Notes under the pieces: generated by a model
What the model saw: the letters and a program-made list of their open reading frames with translations, nothing else
Told to the model about the DNA's origin: nothing
The model's database searches: none
Part shown: positions 37,818 through 45,862 of the stretch, piece after piece
How positions within the stretch are numbered: position 1 is the first letter of the stretch
Layout: every line of letters starts with the position of its first letter
Program-made: the position numbers and the translations under genes
Assembly: GCF_011440305.1 (NCBI RefSeq)
Contig: NZ_JAAOIW010000001.1
Coordinates: 186,001-250,000 of the forward strand
DNA: 64,000 nt
Origin: Paenibacillus agricola
Lineage (GTDB): Bacteria > Bacillota > Bacilli > Paenibacillales > NBRC-103111
Direction: 5' to 3'

Positions 37818-39077
37818 ATGAAAACAGTTGGCCTTATTGTTGAATATAATCCCTTACATAACGGACATGCCTTCCATTATCAAGAATCAAAAAAGAGCTC
37901 TGGCGCCGATTATACAATAGCTGTGATGAGCGGTCAATTCCTTCAGCGCGGAGAGCCTGCAATGGCGGATAAATGGGCGCGGGCAGAGATGGCTCTACGC
38001 ATGGGCGTTGACCTTGTGATCGAGCTGCCGGTAGCGTTCTCGACGCAGCCTGCCGAGTGGTTCGCCTACGGAGCCGTCTCCGCGCTTGAGGCAACAGGCG
38101 TTGTCGATAGCCTATGCTTCGGCAGCGAAAGCGGGGACATTGGCTGGCTGCAGGACATAGCTGCGGTGATGCACGACGAGCCTGCAGCGTTCCACGCGTT
38201 GCTCCAAGAGGAGCTCAAGCTAGGTCTGCCCTACCCTGCGGCATATGGACGCGCAATAGCCCGCCAGATGCCCGGCATCGACCCGGCTGAGCTCGCGAAA
38301 CCCAATAATACGCTAGGCTTGCATTATTTGATCGCACTGAAGCGGCTGGGCAGCCGTATCGAGCCATTGACGGTAACGCGGCAGAAATCTGATTATAACC
38401 AAATCGCGATCACTGATCAAGCGATTGCCAGCGCAACGGCCTTGCGCCATATCCTTTTTGAGCGTGGCTCACTCGGTGAGCTCGCTCCCTACGTGCCTGA
38501 AGGCACGATGCAGGTGCTAAAGCGTGAGACTGCTGCAGGACGCGCTCCCATTCAGTGGGAGTGCTACGCCAAGCCGCTGCTGCTCCAGCTGCTGCATCAC
38601 AGCGCCGCGCAGCTGGCCGAGCTCCATGAGGTCACAGAAGGGCTAGAGCATCGCATCAAGCGGGTGCTGCCCTCGCTTTCGCAGGGCTCTGCTGGGGCTG
38701 ATGCGGTACCCATCGTCCAGCAGCTGATCAGCCTGCTGAAAACCAAGCGCTACACGCGCACGAAGCTGCAGCGGATGCTGCTGCGCATTTTGCTGAACCA
38801 GAGCAAAGAGCAGCTTTCACCAGCAGTTTTAGCACAAGGCGTCCCCTATCTGCGCGTATTAGGCTTTAGCAGCGCAGGGCGCACCCTACTGAAACGGATG
38901 AAACAGACTGCTAAGGTGCCCATCCTTACAAATGTGAATGCTGGTCTAGAGCCTTCACCGCTTTTGCTTATGGATATTCAAGCCACTTCGGTATATGCAT
39001 TAGGCTTTCAGCAAGCGACAGAGCGTGAATGGTTCCGCGATTATTATGAGCCGCCTGTGCAAATAACGCTGCCCTAG
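37818..39077 (+). CDS. tmcAL: tRNA(Met) cytidine acetate ligase TmcAL (YlbM)
   Basis: 419 residues. The nucleotidyltransferase motif GLIVEYNPLHNGHAFHYQES begins the protein; MSGQFLQRGEPAMADKWARA and KPNNTLGLHYLIAL are further family blocks. The enzyme uses acetate and ATP to make N4-acetylcytidine at the wobble position of elongator tRNA(Met). Plus strand, AAGGAG upstream. Its middle (about 38000-38850) looks more GC-rich than the flanks. Confidence 0.96.
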   Translation: MKTVGLIVEYNPLHNGHAFHYQESKKSSGADYTIAVMSGQFLQRGEPAMADKWARAEMALRMGVDLVIELPVAFSTQPAEWFAYGAVSALEATGVVDSLCFGSESGDIGWLQDIAAVMHDEPAAFHALLQEELKLGLPYPAAYGRAIARQMPGIDPAELAKPNNTLGLHYLIALKRLGSRIEPLTVTRQKSDYNQIAITDQAIASATALRHILFERGSLGELAPYVPEGTMQVLKRETAAGRAPIQWECYAKPLLLQLLHHSAAQLAELHEVTEGLEHRIKRVLPSLSQGSAGADAVPIVQQLISLLKTKRYTRTKLQRMLLRILLNQSKEQLSPAVLAQGVPYLRVLGFSSAGRTLLKRMKQTAKVPILTNVNAGLEPSPLLLMDIQATSVYALGFQQATEREWFRDYYEPPVQITLP

Positions 39078-39102
39078 TAGCTTGCCTCCGACCTAGCATG
39101 CC

Positions 39103-40215
39103 CTAGCTGGTTTTTACCGGTTGGGGTGTTTTGGCAGGCAATGCACTCAAGTATTGAATCGCATCATCCAGCGTGCCCACAGGAACTATTTTCATCGGGG
39201 TATGAATTTCCTCGGCTCTTTTCATAGCATCTGTGTAGTTGGGGAAGCTGCCCGCAGATGTAACGACATCCTTCGGGGCAAAGAAAAAATCGGCTCCCAC
39301 TTTGTCCGCAGCAATAATTTTATGCTGGATGCCACCTATGACGCCTACGACCCCTTTTTCATCAATGGTGCCCGTTCCGGCAATTTTATAACCCTTAGTA
39401 ATATCTTCTGGTAGCAGCTGGTTGATGATTTCCAACGAAAACATCAACCCGGCTGAAGGCCCGCCAATATCTCCGGCTTTGATGGTCACTTGCTTGGTCT
39501 CATCATCGGTTTTGATGCTTTGCACCGTAGCCGGAACTACACCTAGACCTGCACGGCGCTCCTCCGGTTTAACGGGTGAAGCTCCTTCATCCAAAGGCAG
39601 CAAGGCCAGTGGAATTTGCGCGACTCTTGTAATTTGTTTTCTTTTGTAGGAGATCGCTACGGTATCACCGGCTTTTTTACTTTGCAGCAGCTTTTGGAGC
39701 TCCTGGCTTTGTTCAACGGGTGTATCTTCGACTTTCACAATATAATCCCCTGCCTGCAAAACTTCATGCGCGGGGAACCCCTTATATACTTGCACAATGA
39801 CCACGCCGTCATTCATGATTTTGTAAGGAATCCCCAACTTATGGTAGGCAGCCTGAAGGGCGCTAGATTGCGAAGAGAGCATATTCACCTCTTGTCGCTG
39901 CGAATACTCCTGCTCCGACTCATCCTTGCGAAGCAGCTCTGTCTTTTTCCTTATTTCATCGTAAGGACGGAAAAAGGACATCACATAGCTAAATACGGAA
40001 GCATCACTAACACGAACCGTCGTAAGCATAAACGTACCCTTGTCTTCATTGCCTGACGCCTTCGCTTGCACCATCGGATGCACAACCTCGGCAGTTCCAG
40101 CCGAAAAAATAAATAACGGCAAGGGCATAAAATAAAGCGCATAAATAATAGCTATGGCTATAAAAACTGAAGTGATGGCACGTGATGCCCGCTTCGTGTT
40201 ATTCAATGGTCCCAT
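39103..40215 (-). CDS. ylbL: YlbL-type membrane-anchored PDZ/Lon-like serine protease
   Basis: 370 residues. One N-terminal membrane helix (about 14-38), then a PDZ domain (VVIVQVYKGFPAHEVLQAGD), then a Lon-type protease domain with the catalytic Ser in GDIGGPSAGLMFSLEIINQL and Lys in GGIQHKIIAADKVGADFF. In B. subtilis YlbL with CtpA clears the DNA-damage cell-division inhibitor YneA. It is convergent with tmcAL and divergent from ylbJ. Confidence 0.93.
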   Translation of the reverse strand: MGPLNNTKRASRAITSVFIAIAIIYALYFMPLPLFIFSAGTAEVVHPMVQAKASGNEDKGTFMLTTVRVSDASVFSYVMSFFRPYDEIRKKTELLRKDESEQEYSQRQEVNMLSSQSSALQAAYHKLGIPYKIMNDGVVIVQVYKGFPAHEVLQAGDYIVKVEDTPVEQSQELQKLLQSKKAGDTVAISYKRKQITRVAQIPLALLPLDEGASPVKPEERRAGLGVVPATVQSIKTDDETKQVTIKAGDIGGPSAGLMFSLEIINQLLPEDITKGYKIAGTGTIDEKGVVGVIGGIQHKIIAADKVGADFFFAPKDVVTSAGSFPNYTDAMKRAEEIHTPMKIVPVGTLDDAIQYLSALPAKTPQPVKTS

Positions 40216-40344
40216 CGTTTCTCCCCCTTGGCTCGCGTGTGCTTGCTCGATTCGTCAAGTTGTATCTGTAGGGTTGGCAAGCTTGGTCTAAACCATACGA
40301 GCTATGCGTAAACATGTACCATCCTGTATGCCGGAGTGAGGCCC

Positions 40345-41652
40345 ATGTTTACAATGACCAAATTGACTACCCTCCTTATCGGAGGTGCGGCTCTACTGCT
40401 TGTCATTTGTATGATTGTGTATCCTGAACGGGTATTCCAGGCTTCCCTGCAAGGCTTGTCCATCTGGTGGAAGCTTGTTTTCCCGGCACTACTCCCTTTC
40501 CTCATAATAACGGAAATCATGCGTGGAATGGGCATTCTACACGGGTTAGGCAAGCTGCTTGAGCCGTTACTGCACGCTGTATTTCGCCTTCCTGGCGCAG
40601 GCGGATGGCCATTGGCACTAGGCTTTACCTCCGGTGCTCCATCAGGAGCTATTGTTATAGCCGAGCTGCGCCGGGACAAGCTCGTTACCCGAGAGGAGGC
40701 CGAAAGGCTGCTATCCTTGACCCATGTAACAAGCCCTATGGTGCTGATTACGGTTATTGGTGTAGGCTTCCTCCAAAATGCCGCTATCGGGCTCGCGCTC
40801 GCTTTGCTCCATTATGGAGCAGCGCTTATTATGGGCCTGTTGCAGCGAGGCATCCGCAGACGGCTGTCTGCTGCTGAGGAGAAGGAAGCCGAGGAAAACC
40901 TCGAGGCTAATCGCCTTGCAGCATCAACGGGGCAACCCGCTCAAGCCGGATGGATCGCTAGCAGTCTAGCTGCCATACATGCAGCGAGAGCAGCTGACGG
41001 GCGCACATTTGGCAAGCTTCTGGGTGAATCTGTCACTACCTCCATCCAACAGCTTATGGCGATTGGTGGCTTGATTATGATTTTCTCAGTGCTTATTCAG
41101 GTGCTCTCGATCAGCCCTATCACTACCTATGCAGCGATATTGCTGAATATGCTCGGGCTCACTACTTTGGCTGATGCACAAGCCCTGTTATCTGTGTTAT
41201 TGCCAGGTGTTTTTGAAATCCATTTGGGCGCATTCGCTTTCGTGCAGCAGCAGATATTGCCTGAAGCCTGGCATTATGCTTTACTTAGCGCCATATTCGC
41301 ATGGGGAGGCTTGTCCGCGCATGCCCAAGTCAAAAGCTTTATTAGGGATACGGATATCCGTTATTTCGCTTTTCTGCGATCCCGACTGCAGCACGCTATG
41401 ATTTCGTTCGTTCTAACCTACTTGCTCTGGGGCCCGCTTAAGCTTTGGTTAAACGAAGTGGCTTCACCTGTATTTTTGCCACAAGCTGCAAGAAATAGCT
41501 CCTATGAGCCTTTAGTAACGAGTTGGAATGGGATTAATTTATGGCCATTAATGAGTCCGGTGATGATGATATTTGGTGGTATCGTATTAATAATGCTGCT
41601 TGTTTCCATTTTCACTGTATTTATTTGGCAGCACCGCGGACGGGATGTGTGA
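40345..41652 (+). CDS. ylbJ: Sporulation integral membrane protein YlbJ
   Basis: 435 residues from ATG 40345 with GGAG upstream. About eight hydrophobic segments in two sets with a central hydrophilic loop (about 175-230) resemble the nucleoside-recognition/gate family. The blocks WWKLVFPALLPFLIITEIMR and LGFTSGAPSGAIVIAEL match YlbJ, a SigE-dependent protein needed for spore-cortex development in B. subtilis. A CATACGA near 40295 could be part of a SigE -10, but no good -35 was found. Confidence 0.93.
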   Translation: MFTMTKLTTLLIGGAALLLVICMIVYPERVFQASLQGLSIWWKLVFPALLPFLIITEIMRGMGILHGLGKLLEPLLHAVFRLPGAGGWPLALGFTSGAPSGAIVIAELRRDKLVTREEAERLLSLTHVTSPMVLITVIGVGFLQNAAIGLALALLHYGAALIMGLLQRGIRRRLSAAEEKEAEENLEANRLAASTGQPAQAGWIASSLAAIHAARAADGRTFGKLLGESVTTSIQQLMAIGGLIMIFSVLIQVLSISPITTYAAILLNMLGLTTLADAQALLSVLLPGVFEIHLGAFAFVQQQILPEAWHYALLSAIFAWGGLSAHAQVKSFIRDTDIRYFAFLRSRLQHAMISFVLTYLLWGPLKLWLNEVASPVFLPQAARNSSYEPLVTSWNGINLWPLMSPVMMIFGGIVLIMLLVSIFTVFIWQHRGRDV

Positions 41653-41658
41653 TTCCGC

Positions 41659-42180
<522 letters not shown>

Positions 42181-42759
42181 TTATGTGGCGGCTAACTCAA
42201 TCGGTTCCTTGCCAATCTTGTAAATTGTGATTGCGGTATCGCCGTATTCAGAACGCCGTACCCATTGCAACCGACCGATTTGGTCTTGGTCGACGTCCTC
42301 AGCAGCGTGCTCTACAACAATCGTTGCCTCAGGATTAAGCAGTCCCAACTGGTCCAATTGCTCAATTAGCCCTTGCGCCAGCTTGATCTTATAGGGCGGA
42401 TCCAGAAACACCAGATCAAACTTCGCCTCCCGTTTCACCAATGCCTTCAAAGCCCGCCGTGCATCTGTACAGTAAATACCCGCTTGCTCCGTGAAGCCTG
42501 TAATCTGCAAATTACGCTTGATGGTGTCGATGCTTTTTCTGTCAATATCCGTGAGCACCGCATTGTCCATCCCTCTGCTCAATGCTTCGATGCTTAAAGC
42601 ACCTGTTCCAGCGAATAAATCAAGCACCTGCCCGCCTTCAAAGTAAGGGCCAATCATGCTAAAAATCGCCTCCTTGACCTTATCGGTCGTTGGACGCGTG
42701 CCTGTGCCAGGTACAGCTTTTAACAGCCTGCCCTTCTTGCTTCCTGAAATCACTCTCAT
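42181..42759 (-). CDS. rsmD: 16S rRNA (guanine-966-N2)-methyltransferase RsmD
   Basis: 192 residues. RVISGSKKGRLLKAVPGTGT, RPTTDKVKEAIFSMIG, the SAM motif VLDLFAGTGALSIEALSRG and the catalytic FLDPPYKI (N6-Mtase D-P-P-Y) are all present. It is first in the rsmD-coaD unit, with a candidate promoter TTGTGC-N18-TACGAT upstream. Confidence 0.97.
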   Translation of the reverse strand: MRVISGSKKGRLLKAVPGTGTRPTTDKVKEAIFSMIGPYFEGGQVLDLFAGTGALSIEALSRGMDNAVLTDIDRKSIDTIKRNLQITGFTEQAGIYCTDARRALKALVKREAKFDLVFLDPPYKIKLAQGLIEQLDQLGLLNPEATIVVEHAAEDVDQDQIGRLQWVRRSEYGDTAITIYKIGKEPIELAAT

Positions 42760-42790
42760 GTAGTTCCACCTTCTGCCTTATAGTGATCCT

Positions 42791-42843
42791 ATCGTACCAT
42801 AAACCGAATCTTTTGCACAAAACATTGTTGCATCATGTATAAT
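42791..42843. promoter_or_regulatory. Back-to-back promoter pair between rsmD and the 42.85-kb leader
   Basis: Minus: TTGTGC (42820-42815), 18-base spacer, TACGAT (42796-42791), toward rsmD. Plus: TTGCAC (42813-42818), 19-base spacer, TATAAT (42838-42843), toward the leader RNA. The -35 boxes overlap in TTTTGCACAAAA. Confidence 0.45.
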
Positions 42844-42849
42844 TCATCC

Positions 42850-42987
42850 ACAATATGCCTATAATTGAGATATCGGCATCCGAAATGTCGTAGACAACCG
42901 CGGAGAAGACTTACGTTCCCCATAAGCTCTTCATCCGGTTTCTCCTCTCCCATTGAATGAGGTCCCGTAAGGGGCCTCTTTCTGTTT
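42850..42987 (+). ncRNA. Candidate terminated leader or small RNA (about 135 nt)
   Basis: Begins just after a TATAAT and ends in a terminator: GAGGTCCC-GTAA-GGGGCCTC (42959-42978, one G-U) followed by TTTCTGTTT. Inside are pairings GGAGAA/TTCTCC and GAAGA/TCTTC. No open frame with a ribosome-binding site is contained. It precedes the small gene at 43119 and may control it, or be an independent RNA. It matches no riboswitch consensus that I recall. Confidence 0.4.
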
Positions 42988-43118
42988 GCCTATGTGTCCA
43001 AAGTAGCTCCGAAGAAATAATGATTTAATTGTTTGAATGTTCTGAAAATTGATTAAATAATAAAATAAATTACTTTTCAAATATAGCCAAAGGAATGGAC
43101 TAAGGAGGTGTAATCATT

Positions 43119-43259
43119 ATGACCAATGAAGAAGCCTTGTTTACCGTTGTCACTGAGGATAGCACTTATTTATTTGAAACCCAAGAGCAATTTAATGATT
43201 TCATGTCAGACAATAATTCCCTTCTAACCATCAATCGTATTGAAAAGGATGAAAGCTGA
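43119..43259 (+). CDS. Small acidic protein of unknown function (46 residues)
   Basis: ATG after a perfect TAAGGAGGTGTAATCATT site. The product starts MTNEEALFTVVTEDSTYLFE and ends IEKDES; it is acidic (pI clearly low), with alternating hydrophobic residues that could form a beta hairpin. Upstream is a possible promoter (TTGAAT-N17-AATAAT) and the leader at 42.85 kb; downstream is a strong terminator, so this is a single-gene unit. I recognise no family. Confidence 0.65.
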   Translation: MTNEEALFTVVTEDSTYLFETQEQFNDFMSDNNSLLTINRIEKDES

Positions 43260-43269
43260 TTCTAAGCCA

Positions 43270-43330
43270 AATGGAGGGTTCTGCACAAAGGAGGATTAAT
43301 CTTCCTTGCGCAGAGCCCTCCATTTTTTTG
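43270..43330 (+). terminator. Strong Rho-independent terminator
   Basis: 15-bp stem (AATGGAGGGTTCTGC with GCAGAGCCCTCCATT, one G-U) with additional AAGGA/TCCTT pairing inside and seven T following. Ends the 43119 gene. Confidence 0.9.
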
Positions 43331-43463
43331 CTCATGTGGGTGATAAATATGGAACGAAGATTTTCATTCTGTTTATTCATAAATTAAAGATCTAACCATA
43401 CATATATAAGACTATAAGACAATTTCCATTTTACAAAATCCCATCAGATTGCGAGTGAGGCAA

Positions 43464-43667
43464 ATGGAGGCGCTATTTTGTTCAAAATGTGATGAAAAGC
43501 TTGTTGATGAAAATGTTCCTTGTAAGTATTGCGGGACTTTATTCAGAAAGTCGGATGTCATTCCGAGCCAAACCGAAACGGCTACCACTTCAAAAAGCAA
43601 GCTCTGGATCCTACTCGTTTGTGTGATTGTTGTTGTGGTGGTTGTTGCTTTTATTTTTTTTAGTTAG
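43464..43667 (+). CDS. Zinc-ribbon membrane-anchored protein of unknown function
   Basis: 67 residues from ATG 43464; the start is uncertain because the GAGG lies only 3 bases away, and an in-frame GTG at 43449 is possible. The N-terminus has two CxxC pairs (Cys6/Cys9 and Cys20/Cys23: CSKCDEK and CKYCGTL), a short Ser/Thr linker, and one strongly hydrophobic C-terminal helix (about 47-66, mostly Val). Such zinc-ribbon plus helix proteins are common and undefined. A terminator follows. Confidence 0.6.
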   Translation: MEALFCSKCDEKLVDENVPCKYCGTLFRKSDVIPSQTETATTSKSKLWILLVCVIVVVVVVAFIFFS

Positions 43668-43681
43668 TAGCTTTAAGAATG

Positions 43682-43702
43682 AGCCCTTTGAGGGCTTTTT
43701 TC
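43682..43702 (+). terminator. Terminator after the zinc-ribbon gene
   Basis: AGCCCT-TTG-AGGGCT hairpin followed by TTTTT and TCTTTG. Confidence 0.7.
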
Positions 43703-43724
43703 TTTGATTTTTATATGGCGCACC

Positions 43725-43756
43725 AAAAAAAGAAGCCGCAATCCCATGCAGCTTCT
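43725..43756 (-). terminator. Terminator after the 43788 gene
   Basis: 10-bp stem on the minus strand (AGAAGCTGCA/TGCGGCTTCT, one G-U) with a 6-base loop and six or more T. Confidence 0.8.
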
Positions 43757-43787
43757 TCCTCCCGTTCATTTATTCAGCTAATTCCTA

Positions 43788-44012
43788 TCAGCTTTGTTGC
43801 GGATCGGAGACTAACCCTTCTTCTTTTAACTCTTCCTCGGTTTTCATGTTTTTCATATCCTCACCAAGGCGTTTCATCTCTTCCATATTAGGAGCCATCG
43901 ATCCGTTCATAATTTCCTCGATCGGTTGGTCTGACCCTTTTTTCTCAGCAAATTTTTCATGCTCTTTTACTGAGGTTTTAAGATCTTCGTTTTTATAGTC
44001 GTTGTCTGTCAT
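43788..44012 (-). CDS. Small charged protein of unknown function (74 residues)
   Basis: From ATG 44012 with GAGGAGGCG about 8 bases upstream. The product (MTDNDYKNEDLKTSVKEHEK at its start) is very rich in Glu, Lys, Asp and Met, with no Cys and no hydrophobic segment; it is probably a long helix or disordered. The MEEMKRLGEDMKNMKTEEEL region has a heptad-like look. It has its own terminator and no same-strand partner. I recognise no family. Confidence 0.6.
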   Translation of the reverse strand: MTDNDYKNEDLKTSVKEHEKFAEKKGSDQPIEEIMNGSMAPNMEEMKRLGEDMKNMKTEEELKEEGLVSDPQQS

Positions 44013-44179
44013 GATTATTCGCCTCCTCATTATGTTCTATTTAATCACTTTAACCTTCTGCAGCCTAATCTAAACATGAGCAGGCTTTTGACAAACTGAT
44101 TTTAATCCACCGCACTCTATGTTATTCTGTTGAAAACATGCTTTACCGGAGCCATCTCAGGAAAGGAGCTATACGAAGT

Positions 44180-44512
44180 ATGAGCCTCAGCACGACGATG
44201 ATTGTTACCCTTTGTATCTTTACCATCTTTTTAATCGCTGGTTTAATTGGACTGATCCTTAGAACTCGTAAAAAGAACCGGAACCGATTTGCTGCTGGTA
44301 GCAAGTCACGATCCAGAAAACCGAAGCGCGTACCGATAGCTGAATCCGAGTCACCCCCAAAATCGCTCTCCAAACAGCTGCAAAGCTGCTCCTATTGTAA
44401 ACGTAAGGTTAAACCCAAAGAGCTTACCTTTTATTCAGGGCCCAGCCAGGTGATTGGGGTATGCCGTTCATGCCGGCCGCAAGCAGAGCGCCAAGAGTTG
44501 CTTAAACTTTAA
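44180..44512 (+). CDS. Membrane-anchored four-cysteine protein of unknown function
   Basis: 110 residues from ATG 44180 (AAAGGAG 11 bases upstream). One N-terminal membrane helix (about 5-27), a basic Arg/Lys linker (RTRKKNRNRFAAGSKSRSRK), and a C-terminal zinc-ribbon-like part with two CxxC pairs (CSYCKRKV and CRSCR). Likely anchored with the metal site in the cytoplasm. It is followed by two more small genes on the same strand. Confidence 0.6.
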   Translation: MSLSTTMIVTLCIFTIFLIAGLIGLILRTRKKNRNRFAAGSKSRSRKPKRVPIAESESPPKSLSKQLQSCSYCKRKVKPKELTFYSGPSQVIGVCRSCRPQAERQELLKL

Positions 44513-44552
44513 ACTTTAACGTTAAATAAGAAACTAGAAGGAGCGAGCCACG

Positions 44553-44765
44553 ATGAGCTTTATGTTGGATAAAATGGAAAATAAGATTGAATTTTTTGAG
44601 GCATATGATTTAAAAACACTGGAAAGAAAGATCTCTGACCAAGTCGACAATAACAAAGCCTTAATGTTGGATGTATTCGCAATAAGCCATAATGTCGTAT
44701 TTAATCCCATGCAAAATAAAATGCACTACAGCGCTGTTGTACATTTTAAAGTGTTAATTAAATAG
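44553..44765 (+). CDS. Small protein resembling the sporulation protein Cse60
   Basis: 70 residues, with AAGGAGCGAG upstream of the ATG. The pattern KIEFFEAYDLKTLERKISDQ, then LMLDVFAISHNVVFNPMQNK and YSAVVHFKV, resembles Cse60, a small SigE-dependent protein of B. subtilis with the same predicted beta-alpha-beta layout. The match is from recalled pattern only, so the name is tentative. It precedes the 44772 gene by 6 bases and probably forms a unit with it. Confidence 0.5.
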   Translation: MSFMLDKMENKIEFFEAYDLKTLERKISDQVDNNKALMLDVFAISHNVVFNPMQNKMHYSAVVHFKVLIK

Positions 44766-44771
44766 CCTCCA

Positions 44772-45263
44772 ATGAAAAATGACCGCGAAAAACGTGCCTT
44801 AGAACGTGCCGCTGTGCGAATTATGATCGAGATCTATAACCGCAACCACGATAATAAGCTGCGCTTGTTATACCAGCAGGAAAAGCCGGATGCAGTGCTG
44901 GAGGACGCTTACCGCCGCAAAATAGGCATGGAAATTACTCATTTGTTTTATGATGCAGAGGAAGCCAAGCGGCTATTGGGTCGTTCTATCGACAATATTC
45001 AAAGGCTTGCAGTCATTGAGCAGCTTATTGACGTGCTGAACCTCCGCATACAAATCAAGGAAAGCAAAATCCAGACCTATTCAAATGCTTATCCGAATAG
45101 CTTAATTATTCGCAATCTTTCGTCCTCATTCGGGATGTCGCAAATTTTGCAAGCCAAAGATTCGCTTCGCCCCCCTCTTGGCAAATTCACGAATATTTGG
45201 TTCCTATCCAGGGACGGAAGTAACGATTGGTTGATGAAGGATTTGAATAGGATTTGGGATTAA
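44772..45263 (+). CDS. Hypothetical protein, possible PD-(D/E)xK-like fold
   Basis: 163 residues. The middle reads KPDAVLEDAYRRKIGMEITH, with an acidic residue in PDAVL and another in GMEIT, about 18 residues apart; this resembles the spacing of restriction-endonuclease-like folds, but the expected Lys (ExK) is replaced by Thr. No hydrophobic segment and no Cys. The start codon follows the previous stop by 6 bases; no clear ribosome-binding site of its own is present, so coupling is likely. A terminator follows. Confidence 0.55.
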   Translation: MKNDREKRALERAAVRIMIEIYNRNHDNKLRLLYQQEKPDAVLEDAYRRKIGMEITHLFYDAEEAKRLLGRSIDNIQRLAVIEQLIDVLNLRIQIKESKIQTYSNAYPNSLIIRNLSSSFGMSQILQAKDSLRPPLGKFTNIWFLSRDGSNDWLMKDLNRIWD

Positions 45264-45278
45264 CAGTCGCTTGGAAAT

Positions 45279-45301
45279 AGTCGGAATATTCCGACTTTTT
45301 T
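45279..45301 (+). terminator. Terminator after the 44772 gene
   Basis: AGTCGGA-ATAT-TCCGACT perfect 7-bp hairpin followed by five T. Confidence 0.85.
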
Positions 45302-45314
45302 GCATTATTTGTGG

Positions 45315-45320
45315 TATAAT
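45315..45320 (+). promoter_or_regulatory. Extended -10 promoter of uspA
   Basis: TGGTATAAT (TATAAT at 45315-45320) is an extended -10 element, about 40 bases upstream of the uspA start; no good -35. Confidence 0.5.
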
Positions 45321-45358
45321 GAAAGCGTAAGCAATTTATCGCAGATGGGGTGGTTATC

Positions 45359-45793
45359 GTGTTATTCACCAAAATCCTGGTTGCGTATGACGGTTCCAAT
45401 CTTTCCAAAAAAGCACTTGAAAAAGCGGTTGCCTTGATACAGGAAACGAATGCTTTACAGCATGTACAGCTGGAAATTATCCATGTGTACCATTACCCTT
45501 CTGTTGTAGGCACACCCTACTTTGTTGACACGAGCTCTCGTCCCTTGATTATTGAACAAGCCAAAGAAGTGATTGATGAAGCCAAAGCCTCTATTCCACC
45601 TAACCTTCCAGTTAAATATGTGCTCCTACAGGGACCACCAGCTGCAACTATTCTCCAATATGCCGAGGAGAAGCAGCATGATCTCCTGATTACAGGCAGC
45701 CGCGGCTTAAGCACGATACGGGAGTTTTTCCTGGGGAGTGTCAGTCATTATATTGTGCAGCATGCAAAAGTGCCCGTAATGATCGTAAAATAA
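45359..45793 (+). CDS. Universal stress protein (UspA family)
   Basis: 144 residues from GTG 45359 (GGGGTGG upstream). LFTKILVAYDGSNLSKKALE begins the domain, and the ATP-binding loop DLLITGSRGLSTIREFFLGS with closing VSHYIVQHAKVPVMIVK matches the ATP-binding G-2x-G-9x-G(S/T) form. A single domain, cytoplasmic. It is alone between two terminators and convergent with the SLH-domain gene. Confidence 0.94.
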   Translation: MLFTKILVAYDGSNLSKKALEKAVALIQETNALQHVQLEIIHVYHYPSVVGTPYFVDTSSRPLIIEQAKEVIDEAKASIPPNLPVKYVLLQGPPAATILQYAEEKQHDLLITGSRGLSTIREFFLGSVSHYIVQHAKVPVMIVK

Positions 45794-45814
45794 GCGCTTA
45801 GCTATCCACTAAAT

Positions 45815-45849
45815 AAAAGCACACGCCTATCCATCCGGCGTGTGCTTTT
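45815..45849. terminator. Bidirectional terminator between uspA and the SLH gene
   Basis: 13-bp perfect stem AAAAGCACACGCC/GGCGTGTGCTTTT with a 9-base loop; T runs on both strands. Confidence 0.9.
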
Positions 45850-45862
45850 CAATTTAATGCCA

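Noticed and set aside
38000-38850. GC-rich middle of tmcAL as a sign of transfer
   Set aside because: The protein is a normal full-length family member at its conserved locus; the local composition alone does not support transfer.
40290-40340. SigE promoter for ylbJ
   Set aside because: A CATACGA is present but no acceptable -35 lies at the right distance, so it was left unannotated.
42880-42930. ACCGCGG segment suggesting a T-box leader
   Set aside because: The full T-box core (GGGTGGNACCGCG) and specifier stem are missing, and the leader is too short.
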